From a virus, in the IMG/VR virus record IMGVR_UViG_3300025000_000136, positions 1 to 52,425 of that record: a stretch of DNA of 52,425 nt, one strand, 5' to 3'. Below the pieces are notes generated by a model. That model was not told the DNA's origin and made no database searches. It saw nothing but the letters and a program-made list of their open reading frames with translations. The position numbers were made by a program, and so were the translations under genes. Shown one piece after another: positions 10,456 to 18,636 of the stretch. Positions within the stretch are counted from its first letter, which is position 1; each line of letters begins with the position of its first letter.

Positions 10456-11327
10456 AAAAATTCCTCCCAAGGCATCATGCTCATAACTCGCTGCATATCA
10501 GGATGGGCTGCTGGTGATGTTCGTAGCTTACGAATGTGATTCCATTCAGCAGCATCAGCAGTTACTACAAGTTCAGTTTTAAGGGCATTAGGTAGAACTG
10601 CTCTGGCTACTTGTGGTGTTAATCCTTTGAGTAACAGTCCATTATATGCTGCTTCTGCCTCACTGCAAGCAATCATAAAACGTATTTGATTTTCTTCTGA
10701 CCATTCAGCAAATCCATCTGGCCTAATAAACTCCATTTCCTTTCCAGCATAATTCACATACCTTGTAGACTCTTGAGCAAACGAGCATGGGCGATGTCTC
10801 ACAAGTTCATGACTCACACCTCGGTCACAGATAAATTTGGCACTATAGCGATGAAGGCTAGGTGGAATCTCATCATGAGGACAGACTTGCCACGGAGTGT
10901 TTACTGGTGTCAGCATGACAATATCAAAAAGATCATCATACTCTCTAGCAAAAACTCTGAATATTGAATCATCCCAGCCAACTATATTTCCTCTTTGATA
11001 CCATGCAGTTAAACTTCCACCAATATAAATGTAATCTGCATCTTGAATTACATTAAGATACTTTCCAACTGTTGCTTCTATTACAGCAATTAAGTTTGGA
11101 ACTATTATTATTGGCTGGTGCATTCGTATTACAAAATTGCTATGTTCAACCATAGCCAGATGCCCAGCCGTAATCAACTTCCTCACAAACTTCTCTGTAC
11201 TATCAGGAGTGATTTTGTCTTCAGATTTGTAACAAGTCCGACCAGCCATTTCGATGAAACGAATTGAGGATTCATAATCTGTTGGAACTGCTCCAAAGAA
11301 CTCAACGTTTGGTTTGATTATTTTCAT
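10452..11327 (-). CDS. thyX: flavin-dependent thymidylate synthase ThyX
   Basis: 291 residues. ThyX methylates dUMP to dTMP using methylene-tetrahydrofolate, FAD and NADPH. The ThyX signature RHR-x7-S is present as RHRPCSFAQES (residues 177-187), followed by TRYVNY; an N-terminal E-H-S segment (residues 61-63) and an HRYSAKF segment just before the signature also fit the family. A typical ThyX is 210-260 residues, so this is slightly long. The start has AGGA 9 bases upstream and overlaps the end of the preceding 66-residue gene. It supplies dTMP for phage replication independently of a host ThyA. Confidence 0.93.
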   Translation of the reverse strand: MKIIKPNVEFFGAVPTDYESSIRFIEMAGRTCYKSEDKITPDSTEKFVRKLITAGHLAMVEHSNFVIRMHQPIIIVPNLIAVIEATVGKYLNVIQDADYIYIGGSLTAWYQRGNIVGWDDSIFRVFAREYDDLFDIVMLTPVNTPWQVCPHDEIPPSLHRYSAKFICDRGVSHELVRHRPCSFAQESTRYVNYAGKEMEFIRPDGFAEWSEENQIRFMIACSEAEAAYNGLLLKGLTPQVARAVLPNALKTELVVTADAAEWNHIRKLRTSPAAHPDMQRVMSMMPWEEFL

Positions 11328-11502
11328 GTTTGTTTTTCCTATAGAAGCCTCGAAGTTTTTTACCTAATTTAGTAAGATTTGTAATATTTGCATCTCCTGA
11401 AACATAGAATGAGAAATTAGTTCCCTCTAATTTTATTAATGTTCCAGGATCAAGTGCATGTGAGAGTTGTTTCAGGTTTTGAACAGTTGATATTGGAATC
11501 AT
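11302..11502 (-). CDS. small hypothetical protein upstream of thyX
   Basis: 66 residues with a strong GGAGGG ribosome site. It has alternating helix and strand segments and a basic C-terminal tail (GKKLRGFYRKNKHENN). Its last 26 bases overlap the start of thyX, so the two are cotranscribed. No known family; a small phage nucleic-acid-binding or regulatory protein is possible from the basic tail but unproven. Confidence 0.55.
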   Translation of the reverse strand: MIPISTVQNLKQLSHALDPGTLIKLEGTNFSFYVSGDANITNLTKLGKKLRGFYRKNKHENNQTKR

Positions 11503-11531
11503 CTTACACCCTCCAGGTGTAGTTAAGCACT

Positions 11532-11738
11532 TCAGCTTTTACACTCAGGTTCGACAGAATTGCCAGTAGTAATAACTAACTTCTTTGGCTTCTTAGAATG
11601 CAACTTAAAGCTAGAATGTCCTAACGCATCATTCAATCGTTTCACCATCCCAGCCAGCCAATCTCCATGAGTGGAAAACCGCATCACTTCGCATTCGTCC
11701 AGAGCATTCTGGAGATCTAGTTCAGTTAATTTTTTCAT
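11532..11738 (-). CDS. small basic hypothetical protein
   Basis: 68 residues. Its ATG sits inside the last codons of the upstream gene and has no clear ribosome site, so translation probably depends on coupling. A predicted helix (ELDLQNALDECEVMRF) is followed by a basic stretch (LHSKKPKKLVITTG). No family recognised, and the start is uncertain. Confidence 0.45.
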   Translation of the reverse strand: MKKLTELDLQNALDECEVMRFSTHGDWLAGMVKRLNDALGHSSFKLHSKKPKKLVITTGNSVEPECKS

Positions 11739-11922
11739 AGTCGATGCACATAGTTACACTATAACCATCTTTCGTTAATACACCTTCACCATTAAGGTTG
11801 TGGTCATTATCTTTCAGGCACCAATTAATTCCATTGAAACAACTACAGGTAGGGCAGATAAAGATTGATTCCTGAGATTCGGTAGTGAAGTCTATGTAAT
11901 CATCTTCGAAGATTTCGATCAT
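11722..11922 (-). CDS. small cysteine-containing protein, possible zinc binder
   Basis: 66 residues, preceded by GAGGAAAAAGC and overlapping the upstream gene's stop as ATGA. A CPTCSCF cluster (CxxCxC) near residue 23, another Cys after Trp at ~34, and a later Cys could form a zinc site. The N-terminus is strongly acidic. Function unknown. Confidence 0.55.
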   Translation of the reverse strand: MIEIFEDDYIDFTTESQESIFICPTCSCFNGINWCLKDNDHNLNGEGVLTKDGYSVTMCIDYEKIN

Positions 11923-12239
11923 GCTTTTTCCTCGTTAGTTAGTTTTGCATGGAGCATTCCTGCATAATGAGCAATCTTGAGCAAGTCTAACTTCTGTTGT
12001 CCTTCACGAGAATTCTTGCCATAGCGATTTAGATACTTTTTCATCTGGGTGATGAAATCGGATTCGGTGAACTCAGAGCATTGATCTTTACCCTTATCAC
12101 CATACTGCGGTACAGTGTAGAGTTCAATGTGATTGTAAACCTCTTTAGAGAAGTCAAGCCATTCAGTTGCGCGTAGCGAATAGTTGCGGGTTCTTTCATC
12201 AATTGATGGAAGCATCATTTTGATTTTATCATCTAACAT
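11919..12239 (-). CDS. conserved-type phage hypothetical protein
   Basis: 106 residues with a strong AAAGGAGACAAACA leader. It is mostly helical; the C-terminal half (QQKLDLLKIAHYAGMLHAKL) looks like a helical hairpin. It overlaps the wHTH gene upstream by 11 bases and the Cys-protein gene downstream by ATGA, so it belongs to the compact unit driven by the promoter at 12766-12794. No domain recognised. Confidence 0.6.
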   Translation of the reverse strand: MLDDKIKMMLPSIDERTRNYSLRATEWLDFSKEVYNHIELYTVPQYGDKGKDQCSEFTESDFITQMKKYLNRYGKNSREGQQKLDLLKIAHYAGMLHAKLTNEEKA

Positions 12240-12735
12240 TGTTTGTCTCCTTTGGCTCGATTAAGTCCCAGATTTGCTTTGCCAATTCATACTTCCATGG
12301 CTTTAATAGGTAGGGATTAATCATGTAGGAATGCATTTCAGGTATAGCTGGAATTGATTTTAGCATAGACAGATCCTCGTTTGGAAGTTCAAATGGAACA
12401 ACTTTTCTTATTAAGTCTTGCTCTTTTAATTCTACTAACCTTCGATAAGTTGTGCCCATTGTAGATTTATCCAAATCATTAAAGCTATGCATTACAGCGA
12501 TGTTGGTATCTTTATCAGAGTTTTCTTTGATCTCATTCCAAAGTTGTCCAGCTTTTTTGGATACAGCTAATAGACGATCAAAAATATCCATGTATTGTAT
12601 CCTTGTGTCTAGTCTTTTACATTTACCAATCATGCTATATGGGGAATACTTCTCAGTAAAGACTTGCTTCTTTTGAAGTGTCTCATTATGATTTAGCCAT
12701 ATAGCAATTGCTTTATTCTTTTCAGTTTCTTCCAT
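12229..12735 (-). CDS. winged-helix protein, RepL-like initiator or regulator
   Basis: 168 residues with AAGGATATTCT before the ATG. Residues ~50-140 fit a winged helix: a helix-turn-helix (FNDLDKSTMGTTYRRLVELKEQDLIRK) followed by a wing and a YMINPYLLKP segment. In RepL-type plasmid initiators a similar xINPxL sequence follows the DNA-binding domain. It is the first gene after a good sigma70-like promoter with its own terminator upstream, so it heads a separate unit running into thyX. A replication or transcription regulator is likely. RepL kinship is inferred from pattern only. Confidence 0.55.
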   Translation of the reverse strand: MEETEKNKAIAIWLNHNETLQKKQVFTEKYSPYSMIGKCKRLDTRIQYMDIFDRLLAVSKKAGQLWNEIKENSDKDTNIAVMHSFNDLDKSTMGTTYRRLVELKEQDLIRKVVPFELPNEDLSMLKSIPAIPEMHSYMINPYLLKPWKYELAKQIWDLIEPKETNNVR

Positions 12736-12765
12736 AGAATATCCTTATGTTGATTGAATGCTTCT

Positions 12766-12794
12766 ATGGTAACATACGGGTGGTAAAAAGTCAA
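12766..12794 (-). promoter_or_regulatory. sigma70-like promoter for the wHTH-thyX unit
   Basis: Read on the minus strand: TTGACT, 17-bp spacer, TACCAT, ending about 30 bases before the ATG of the wHTH gene. The -35 differs from consensus at one base and the -10 matches four of six. It lies directly after a terminator-like hairpin, so it probably starts a fresh transcript. Confidence 0.65.
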
Positions 12795-12830
12795 CCTTAA
12801 AAACAGCGTCGGGTGAAGATTTTTCAACCT

Positions 12831-12882
12831 TTTAAAACAGCCTAAACCTTTAATATTATTACAAAAATAACGATTTAGGCTG
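12831..12882 (-). terminator. intrinsic-terminator-like hairpin after exonuclease gene
   Basis: Perfect 9-bp stem (arms CAGCCTAAA and TTTAGGCTG, 27-base AT-rich loop) followed on the minus strand by TTTTAAA. It sits about 60 bases after the exonuclease stop and just before the next promoter. The long loop makes it a weaker terminator than usual. Confidence 0.55.
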
Positions 12883-12939
12883 GCCTAATAACTTCAACTA
12901 GGTATTAAAGGCGGGCCGTTAATAAATAAACAACCAGTT

Positions 12940-13569
12940 TTATTCACTAGAATTTAGGTTCGGCACAATAATTCCACGATCTACCAATTCAAAAAAGCAT
13001 CGCTTGGTTGCAGTTATGTCAGCATATGCATCATGCGCGCCATCGAAACCTTCTCCAAATAAGTGTTCATGCAGTTCGGTTAGCTTGGGCCATTTGGCAC
13101 GGCCAGCTTTATTTTTAAGTCCACACATTTTGACCACAGCTTTATCTTTCATGGTGCAATGGTTGGGAAGATCAAGATAGAATGCAGACCTAGCTTCATC
13201 TGACAAGTCATCCAAGTTGCGTTCCATCATCTGGTAAACATAGTTCCAATCAAAAGAGAAGTTATGGCAGACAATTAAGTCAGCCTGGCGAAGAAGTCTG
13301 CCAAATTGTTCAGCAGCTTCAAGTTCTTCAATGCCATCTTGGTCGGCTCGCTCAACCGTGATGCCATGTACTTCTTGGGCATAATAATTCATTGACCTGC
13401 CATTACTTTTGATGATGACATTAAGTTGATCAATGTCTTCTTGTTGACTGGCCAAAATCGCACCAATCTGCACAGTCCAAGCCTGCTCTGGATCATTGGC
13501 AGGCAGGGATTTTTTAATGAAGTCAGATGTTTCTGTGTCAAAGAATAGTACTTTTGTCTCAGGTGTCAT
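12940..13569 (-). CDS. DEDDh-family 3'-5' exonuclease (DnaQ-like)
   Basis: 209 residues. Exo I is FFDTETSDF (D11, E13), Exo II is VCHNFSFDWNY (~105-115) and Exo III is HDAYADI near residue 182, giving the D-E-D-D quartet plus the histidine of the DEDDh class. Size and order match the stand-alone epsilon-like exonucleases of many phages. It would degrade or proofread 3' ends during replication or recycle nucleotides. The start has TAAGGACTTCAT upstream. It follows two small genes and ends its transcript at the hairpin at 12831-12882. Confidence 0.88.
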   Translation of the reverse strand: MTPETKVLFFDTETSDFIKKSLPANDPEQAWTVQIGAILASQQEDIDQLNVIIKSNGRSMNYYAQEVHGITVERADQDGIEELEAAEQFGRLLRQADLIVCHNFSFDWNYVYQMMERNLDDLSDEARSAFYLDLPNHCTMKDKAVVKMCGLKNKAGRAKWPKLTELHEHLFGEGFDGAHDAYADITATKRCFFELVDRGIIVPNLNSSE

Positions 13570-13583
13570 ATGAAGTCCTTATG

Positions 13584-13763
13584 TTAAAATTGTGCAGAGT
13601 TGGAAAACCAGTTAGATATAGCAATTAAAATTTCTTTTTCGTTATATTTAAACTCAAGTTTATCAAGAGAGAATCTTATAGCTGCCCAGAATGATTCAGC
13701 TTCTTCTTTTGTCCCAAGAATAATAGTAATAGGTTTAAATTCTGTTGGTTGAGTAATCCTCAT
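13584..13763 (-). CDS. small hypothetical protein
   Basis: 59 residues (starts MRITQPTEFK), with AAAGGAATGATTAA before the ATG. A strand (ITIILGT) is followed by an acidic helix (KEEAESFWAAI) and a second helical region. It fits the 200-base gap between the exonuclease and a membrane protein, with a good ribosome site and same-strand spacing, so it is probably real. No family recognised. Confidence 0.65.
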   Translation of the reverse strand: MRITQPTEFKPITIILGTKEEAESFWAAIRFSLDKLEFKYNEKEILIAISNWFSNSAQF

Positions 13764-13778
13764 TTAATCATTCCTTTA

Positions 13779-13961
13779 TTAATTAAGATTTAATAAAATG
13801 TTTATTACAGATAATAAACAAAAGAAAAATCCATGATATTGAACTAGTGCAGAAACTTTTTTTCCATCCTGCTTTAAATATAAGGCAGCAAAATTGAAAA
13901 AGTTTGCATATAGTAAACAAATCCACATTATTAATATTTCATTATCCATTTCATTATTCAT
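13779..13961 (-). CDS. small two-helix membrane protein
   Basis: 60 residues with two hydrophobic segments (about residues 9-29 and 42-58) separated by a short polar loop containing KQDGKK. Its ATG directly follows the TAA of the P-loop protein, with GGAGAAGAACTAA as ribosome site. Such tiny membrane proteins in early regions can act in exclusion, membrane remodelling or holin-like roles. Nothing specific can be assigned. Confidence 0.55.
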   Translation of the reverse strand: MNNEMDNEILIMWICLLYANFFNFAALYLKQDGKKVSALVQYHGFFFCLLSVINILLNLN

Positions 13962-15233
13962 TTAGTTCTTCTCCATTTGATTTTTAATAACATTCCTATC
14001 CATTAACCTGAATACTGTTCGATCAAGATAAGTTGGGTCTCTTTCTTTGTGTGTCCTCTTAATCGTGTGATATTGGCTACTTGTGATGGAATGCTCTGAT
14101 TTGACCACACCTGCCTGTTCTGCCATTTCAAGATATCCACGAAGTTGCTGTGGGTTTTCTACATCCAGGTGAAAGTTCCGTATCACTTCGGTCCAATCGA
14201 ATATTTCTCGTGACTCGATGAAGGAAAGTAGCTTGGCATAAATGTTCGCATTGCTTGATAAGCCAAGTCCATAGAAGGCGTTTGGCATCTCTTGTTCTGT
14301 TACTTGCATTATTGCCAAGGCTTGCTCGAAATGTTCAGCCGTGATAATCATTTCATCCGATTCTGCGGCAGACACTAGCATACAGACCTTGTTCAAATGC
14401 AAGGGTCGCCGATGATTATAACCTAAGAAGCGCTCACTTGGCACACCAGAGTCATCATACTCTTGTTCATACCAGCGTACATAGGTTTTGAGAAAATCTT
14501 TACTTAGGGTGAACTGCCCAGACATATTTGCAATTTCTTGCAGGTCATTTTCTAACTTCTTTTGTATGTCTTCCTCTTCTTCTGTCAAAAACTGCAATGC
14601 TCTTCGCTGCTTAGGGCCTTGACCAACTACAAAGATAATCCGTGATATCAGGCCCCCACCAACTGCATCTTGACTCAGCTTAGATTGCAACAAACTAGGA
14701 GTAATGCAGCCAAAGATTGTGAGAAAACAATTGGATATGTCCTCTGTCTTTCTGGCTAAGGTCTTATACTTCCAAACGTCTGCACAATCAAACAGGTCAG
14801 TAAGACTTGCGAGTAACATCTGATCTCTATCGTTCAAGAAGACTTGAAATTCTTCTGACCAGATTGACACGCTCTTATGTTTGCGAGTAAACCCAGCGTG
14901 ATCAACATAAGTATCTTCGCTGTCCATGAGTTCTTTGTACAACGCCTGAGTTGATCCTAGCGAATCTGCACCAATATTAACATCTAGTTTTTGCACAAAG
15001 CTCTTTGCTATCTTCATTGCTGTGCCTTTCCTTCCTCCAGGTGGACCGACTAATGCAATGAACAAATTTGGATAAACATAACCTCGAAGTGCTCCCCAAT
15101 TGCAGTAGCATTTCCGACGAAGGGCAGAACTAATTGCAGTTAAGCCGCTCCACAGATGGTATAGTTCTGGAGGTTCTGTTCGCTGGGTGTACTTCATATA
15201 GTATGACAGCCAATTATCTAATTGCCTCGACAT
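13962..15233 (-). CDS. DUF3987-like P-loop ATPase, likely replication protein
   Basis: 423 residues. A Walker A motif GPPGGRKGT lies at residues ~63-71 after an N-terminal segment (ELYHLWSGLTAISSALRR) typical of DUF3987/YfjI-type proteins, which are often primase-helicase partners. ASLTDLFDCAD and LTIFGCITP fit later strands of the ATPase fold. The C-terminal 100 residues look like a winged-helix region. It lies between polymerase and exonuclease genes, and no other DnaB-like helicase is seen. I infer a replicative helicase or loader; helicase activity is unproven. Confidence 0.65.
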   Translation of the reverse strand: MSRQLDNWLSYYMKYTQRTEPPELYHLWSGLTAISSALRRKCYCNWGALRGYVYPNLFIALVGPPGGRKGTAMKIAKSFVQKLDVNIGADSLGSTQALYKELMDSEDTYVDHAGFTRKHKSVSIWSEEFQVFLNDRDQMLLASLTDLFDCADVWKYKTLARKTEDISNCFLTIFGCITPSLLQSKLSQDAVGGGLISRIIFVVGQGPKQRRALQFLTEEEEDIQKKLENDLQEIANMSGQFTLSKDFLKTYVRWYEQEYDDSGVPSERFLGYNHRRPLHLNKVCMLVSAAESDEMIITAEHFEQALAIMQVTEQEMPNAFYGLGLSSNANIYAKLLSFIESREIFDWTEVIRNFHLDVENPQQLRGYLEMAEQAGVVKSEHSITSSQYHTIKRTHKERDPTYLDRTVFRLMDRNVIKNQMEKN

Positions 15234-15289
15234 GGTAAAAGATTGTCCTTATCAAGATGCTCTATGATTGCTATGGATTGCTGTCCATT

Positions 15290-15586
15290 TTATCTACTTA
15301 ATTTCATATCTATAATTAGATTTAATAAATAATCTAACTTTTCATTCACAGTCATTTCTCTGTAATAGATAACATCTTTCTTTCCATCACATCTTTGACA
15401 AGGTTCATATTGAGGAGAACCATGGTACGAAACATCCTCAAGACCATCTCCACCACAAGTATTACATTTATGTGATATCTTTGGAAATTCTTTCATAGTC
15501 TGCTCACACTGTTTTTTAAGGATTTCATTTACTTCATTCAATTTCTGTGGGATACTTTTACCATAAGTTTTATATTCAATTTTCAT
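15290..15586 (-). CDS. DnaJ-type zinc-finger small protein
   Basis: 98 residues with AGGATTTTAATT before the ATG. Two motifs, CNTCGGDG and CQRCDGKK (residues ~41-48 and ~63-70), resemble half of the DnaJ cysteine-rich domain (CxxCxGxG). There is no J domain, so it is not a co-chaperone proper. Such fragments often occur in phage replication regions and may bind protein or nucleic acid through one zinc ion. It lies 2 bases downstream of the polymerase gene. Confidence 0.65.
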   Translation of the reverse strand: MKIEYKTYGKSIPQKLNEVNEILKKQCEQTMKEFPKISHKCNTCGGDGLEDVSYHGSPQYEPCQRCDGKKDVIYYREMTVNEKLDYLLNLIIDMKLSR

Positions 15587-15588
15587 AA

Positions 15589-18111
15589 TTAAAATCCTAT
15601 CTTTTCAATTGCCTTGTCTACAGACTCTTGATTGAAAGTACTTATATCTGCCGTGTTTCCAGCCCATTGAGTGCCGATCTTAGCATCTAAGCCGATGGTA
15701 AAACTTTTTCCTTTATAAGTAAATGTGTGGGTTAAATGATCTTTAATGATTAGTAAGATTTGAACCAAGTTTGGGATTTGGCTTTTGTGAAACTGAAATA
15801 CAAACGAATCGTGGACTGTTGTCATGCAGCGAATGTCAAAGCCATCTTTGCCCATCCGAGGATCATTAACTACTTTAATCATTCCGCGGTTCAGCAGTTC
15901 TGCTACAGTGGATTGAGGTTTATAGCTATAGGCATTTCTGAATAAGGCTGCATTCATTTCACCTAAGAACCTGCGAGGTCGTCCGAATAGATTATATAAG
16001 ACCCTGTTCTTCTGAACCTCTTCTTCGATTGAACGATGCCAGCGTTTCAGTCCAGGAAAGCGATCAGAGTACATGTCTAGCAATCTCTTACATTCTGATT
16101 GGCTTTTGAAAATTTCCTCCGCCGCAAGATTGTCTGAAAATGTCTGTGGCCCCATTGCATAATTGGATGCATGAACTACCTTCTTGCCCATGTAACGCAT
16201 GGTTGATTTCTGGTCAGACTTTTTAGTCTTGGCCTCATGAATTACTTCTTCAATTGGAACTCCAAATATCTTACTAGCATTAAAGGAATGAACGTCTATG
16301 CCTGACTCAAATGACTGAATCATATTGGCATCTTGAGTGAGGTAAGCGACTACATGCGCCTCAGCCTTGGCAAGGTCACATTCGCACATAATCCAATCAG
16401 GATCAGCGATCAAATAGTATTTAAAAACATATGGCTGATTCTGTAAATTGCTGCCGGTTCCAAAATAGGTTTTCTCCGTAGCGATTCGACCACTAACAGT
16501 GCCTGAAATTTTATGATTACATCGAAGTCTCTTATCATCATCTACTTGAATATTGAAGTAAGTTGAGACTAGCTTTTGGTACTTACGAATCTTGATAATA
16601 ATCCTAGCTTCTTCGGAACCCTTAACATCCTTTTTAGCAATTCGATGTAAGGCAACCGTATCACAGGTGACTGCACCAGTCTTGCGATTTACATATGGCT
16701 TGATCATACAAATGCCATAGAAATATGCGACCATTTGCTTGGCAGAACCTGGGTTAAGCTCTCTGCCTGCGATCTTGTTCAACTCTGCCTGAAGCTCGAT
16801 CAGCTTGAGTTCATACTCAGATTTGATCTTAGCAATACCGTCTGTGTCTGTAAGTATGCCGTTGAATTCCATTTCCATTAATGGCTTATGAAGGTTCATG
16901 GTATAATCCATGGCATCCATAGACTCAAACTCGCCTAACTCTTCAAGAAGCTTCTCAGTTATTGGCAAGAGGTATGCAGAGTCTTTGGCATTGTATGTCC
17001 AGTATTGTGGCCAGTTTTTAATCGCTTTAAGGTGTGATTGCTTTCCTTCATCCTTATAGTAGGGGAAGTATGTGTAAGTTGAAGTTAGGTAATCCAATCC
17101 CTTGGGAAGTTCTGTATAGCATATATGCTGCGCCAGCATGGTGTCGAAGTAGAAATTATCTGTTTTAATGTTCATTGTTCTGAACGTAAACATGATATCG
17201 AACATTCCATTCTGGCATATCTTACCGATCTTATCGTCATTCAGGATTTCTGCAAGTCCAATCCAGATCTTTACCTCTTCCTCGGGGGACCAATAATTCC
17301 CTTGATTGTTCATGAGAGGAACAGACATAGAGATTATTCGATTCTCGTTATATACTGCGAGCGAATAGCAGGTGATGAATTCTGGAGTTGCCTCAATGTC
17401 AAAACCTACATACTGCTTGGTCTTAATGAGAGCATAGAACTGCATTATCTCTTCAAAGCTGGGCTTGATCTTGACATCTACGTTATCAGTCAGCAGGCTT
17501 GGGTCTTCAATGATTCGCAAGGCTTTCGTAAAGTCCGCGATCATCGTATAGAAGTGGATGGGCTTGCCATACGGGAGGGTGAAAGATGGGTGATAGCTCA
17601 GGCCGATTATTTTTCCAGCCAGCTTTTCTTTCAAATGAGGGAAGTCTTCGGCATGATAAAAACTTCCACGATATTTTGTAATTGAATCAAATTTAGGCTC
17701 ATCCAGCAAGAGCCTCATTGGAGTAGCTCCGAGCAACATTATTACTTTTCCAGGGAATTGGGCAAGTTCATCAATTAGGGTTGCTTGCAATTTGGACCAG
17801 TTTGGATGACGATAGCCCTTGTCTGTCCAGAGAACTGCTGTATTGTTCTTTGGAAATTTAGCTTTGCACGCATTGGTGAGATATATTCTATGTCTTGCAA
17901 TTCTGACTGCTGCACAGATGCGATTGAACTGAGAGCCTGTCTGACCAACAAATGGTTCGTTTTTAATTACTTCAATCTCACCTGGAGCTTCGCCAACCAT
18001 GGCAATCTCTGCTGTGAGTATATTGTCTGTCGCTGGGCAATCTACAGCCATGCAATCGAAAGAACCTTCTTTCTGCTTTGGTGCTGTAGCTGATATGCTA
18101 GGGATTATCAT
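15589..18111 (-). CDS. DNA polymerase family A fused to uracil-DNA glycosylase domain
   Basis: 840 residues in three parts. Residues 1-200 are a family-4/5-like uracil-DNA glycosylase: GEAPG (40-44), EPFVG (52-56), NACKAKFP and YHPSF (173-177). Two N-terminal cysteines (20, 25) and C82 recall the Fe-S ligands, but the usual fourth Cys is not evident. From ~235 comes a 3'-5' exonuclease with DIEAT, QNGMFDIMF and YNAKDSAYL. The polymerase has motif A CDLAKAEAHVVAYL (~573), motif B with RYMGKKVVHASNYAMG, and motif C TVHDSF (~766). It copies the phage genome; the fused domain could recognise or remove uracil. The start is supported by AGGATACCTC. Confidence 0.92.
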   Translation of the reverse strand: MIIPSISATAPKQKEGSFDCMAVDCPATDNILTAEIAMVGEAPGEIEVIKNEPFVGQTGSQFNRICAAVRIARHRIYLTNACKAKFPKNNTAVLWTDKGYRHPNWSKLQATLIDELAQFPGKVIMLLGATPMRLLLDEPKFDSITKYRGSFYHAEDFPHLKEKLAGKIIGLSYHPSFTLPYGKPIHFYTMIADFTKALRIIEDPSLLTDNVDVKIKPSFEEIMQFYALIKTKQYVGFDIEATPEFITCYSLAVYNENRIISMSVPLMNNQGNYWSPEEEVKIWIGLAEILNDDKIGKICQNGMFDIMFTFRTMNIKTDNFYFDTMLAQHICYTELPKGLDYLTSTYTYFPYYKDEGKQSHLKAIKNWPQYWTYNAKDSAYLLPITEKLLEELGEFESMDAMDYTMNLHKPLMEMEFNGILTDTDGIAKIKSEYELKLIELQAELNKIAGRELNPGSAKQMVAYFYGICMIKPYVNRKTGAVTCDTVALHRIAKKDVKGSEEARIIIKIRKYQKLVSTYFNIQVDDDKRLRCNHKISGTVSGRIATEKTYFGTGSNLQNQPYVFKYYLIADPDWIMCECDLAKAEAHVVAYLTQDANMIQSFESGIDVHSFNASKIFGVPIEEVIHEAKTKKSDQKSTMRYMGKKVVHASNYAMGPQTFSDNLAAEEIFKSQSECKRLLDMYSDRFPGLKRWHRSIEEEVQKNRVLYNLFGRPRRFLGEMNAALFRNAYSYKPQSTVAELLNRGMIKVVNDPRMGKDGFDIRCMTTVHDSFVFQFHKSQIPNLVQILLIIKDHLTHTFTYKGKSFTIGLDAKIGTQWAGNTADISTFNQESVDKAIEKIGF

Positions 18112-18119
18112 GAGGTATC

Positions 18120-18359
18120 CTATTTGTTTTCTGTAAGAAAACTGTTATAATATCTATTAAACTTTTTCCTCATACGAATAACTTCTTTATGATAAGCATT
18201 AATTTCTTTTCTTCTTTCAATAGGGGCTACTTTTAAATACTTTAATAATTGCTCTTCTAATTTATTAAAAGAATAAGTTACCTCATATGCTTTATCATGA
18301 ATTTTAAAGCCTATTTCAAATGTATCAGTACTTTGTCCTTTATAACAATATCGACACAT
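18120..18359 (-). CDS. small basic helical protein
   Basis: 79 residues, AGGATATGATTT upstream. It begins MCRYCYKG, a CxxC pair that might bind metal, and ends with a basic helix (RRKEINAYHKEVIRMRKKF). It lies directly upstream of the polymerase gene and is more AT-rich than it. No family recognised. Confidence 0.55.
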   Translation of the reverse strand: MCRYCYKGQSTDTFEIGFKIHDKAYEVTYSFNKLEEQLLKYLKVAPIERRKEINAYHKEVIRMRKKFNRYYNSFLTENK

Positions 18360-18362
18360 AAA

Positions 18363-18635
18363 TCATATCCTATCTTTCGTTAATGCTCCTGGGTTTGGAG
18401 CTTTAATCTCTTGCTTACAGTCAAGACAAAGATAAGATCGAACCCGGATAACATTTGCACTAATAATATTAATGGCAAAGTTATAATTAGGTTCGTTCTT
18501 ATATCCATTTGGCCAGCTCTTGGATGCAAATCCTATCTCAAGAGGTACAATGTTCTTGTGCAGGCAACAGTTAGATCCAGGTTCAGCCGGAACAGCTTTA
18601 TCAGATCGTAACTGCTCTACGGAATATTTTGGCAT
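18363..18635 (-). CDS. small cysteine-containing phage protein
   Basis: 90 residues, AAGGACTGTGAT before the ATG. A CC pair near residue 23, CLHKN, and a C-terminal CLDCKQE form a potential zinc-ribbon arrangement (CC...CxxC). The middle is predicted beta-strand (YNFAINIISANVIRVRSYLCL). It follows the ParB-methyltransferase gene by one base. Unknown function. Confidence 0.6.
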   Translation of the reverse strand: MPKYSVEQLRSDKAVPAEPGSNCCLHKNIVPLEIGFASKSWPNGYKNEPNYNFAINIISANVIRVRSYLCLDCKQEIKAPNPGALTKDRI

Positions 18636-18636
18636 A

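Noticed and set aside
13962-15233. DnaB-type replicative helicase
   Set aside because: The Walker A surroundings fit DUF3987-type proteins better, and the DnaB motifs after Walker A are not visible.
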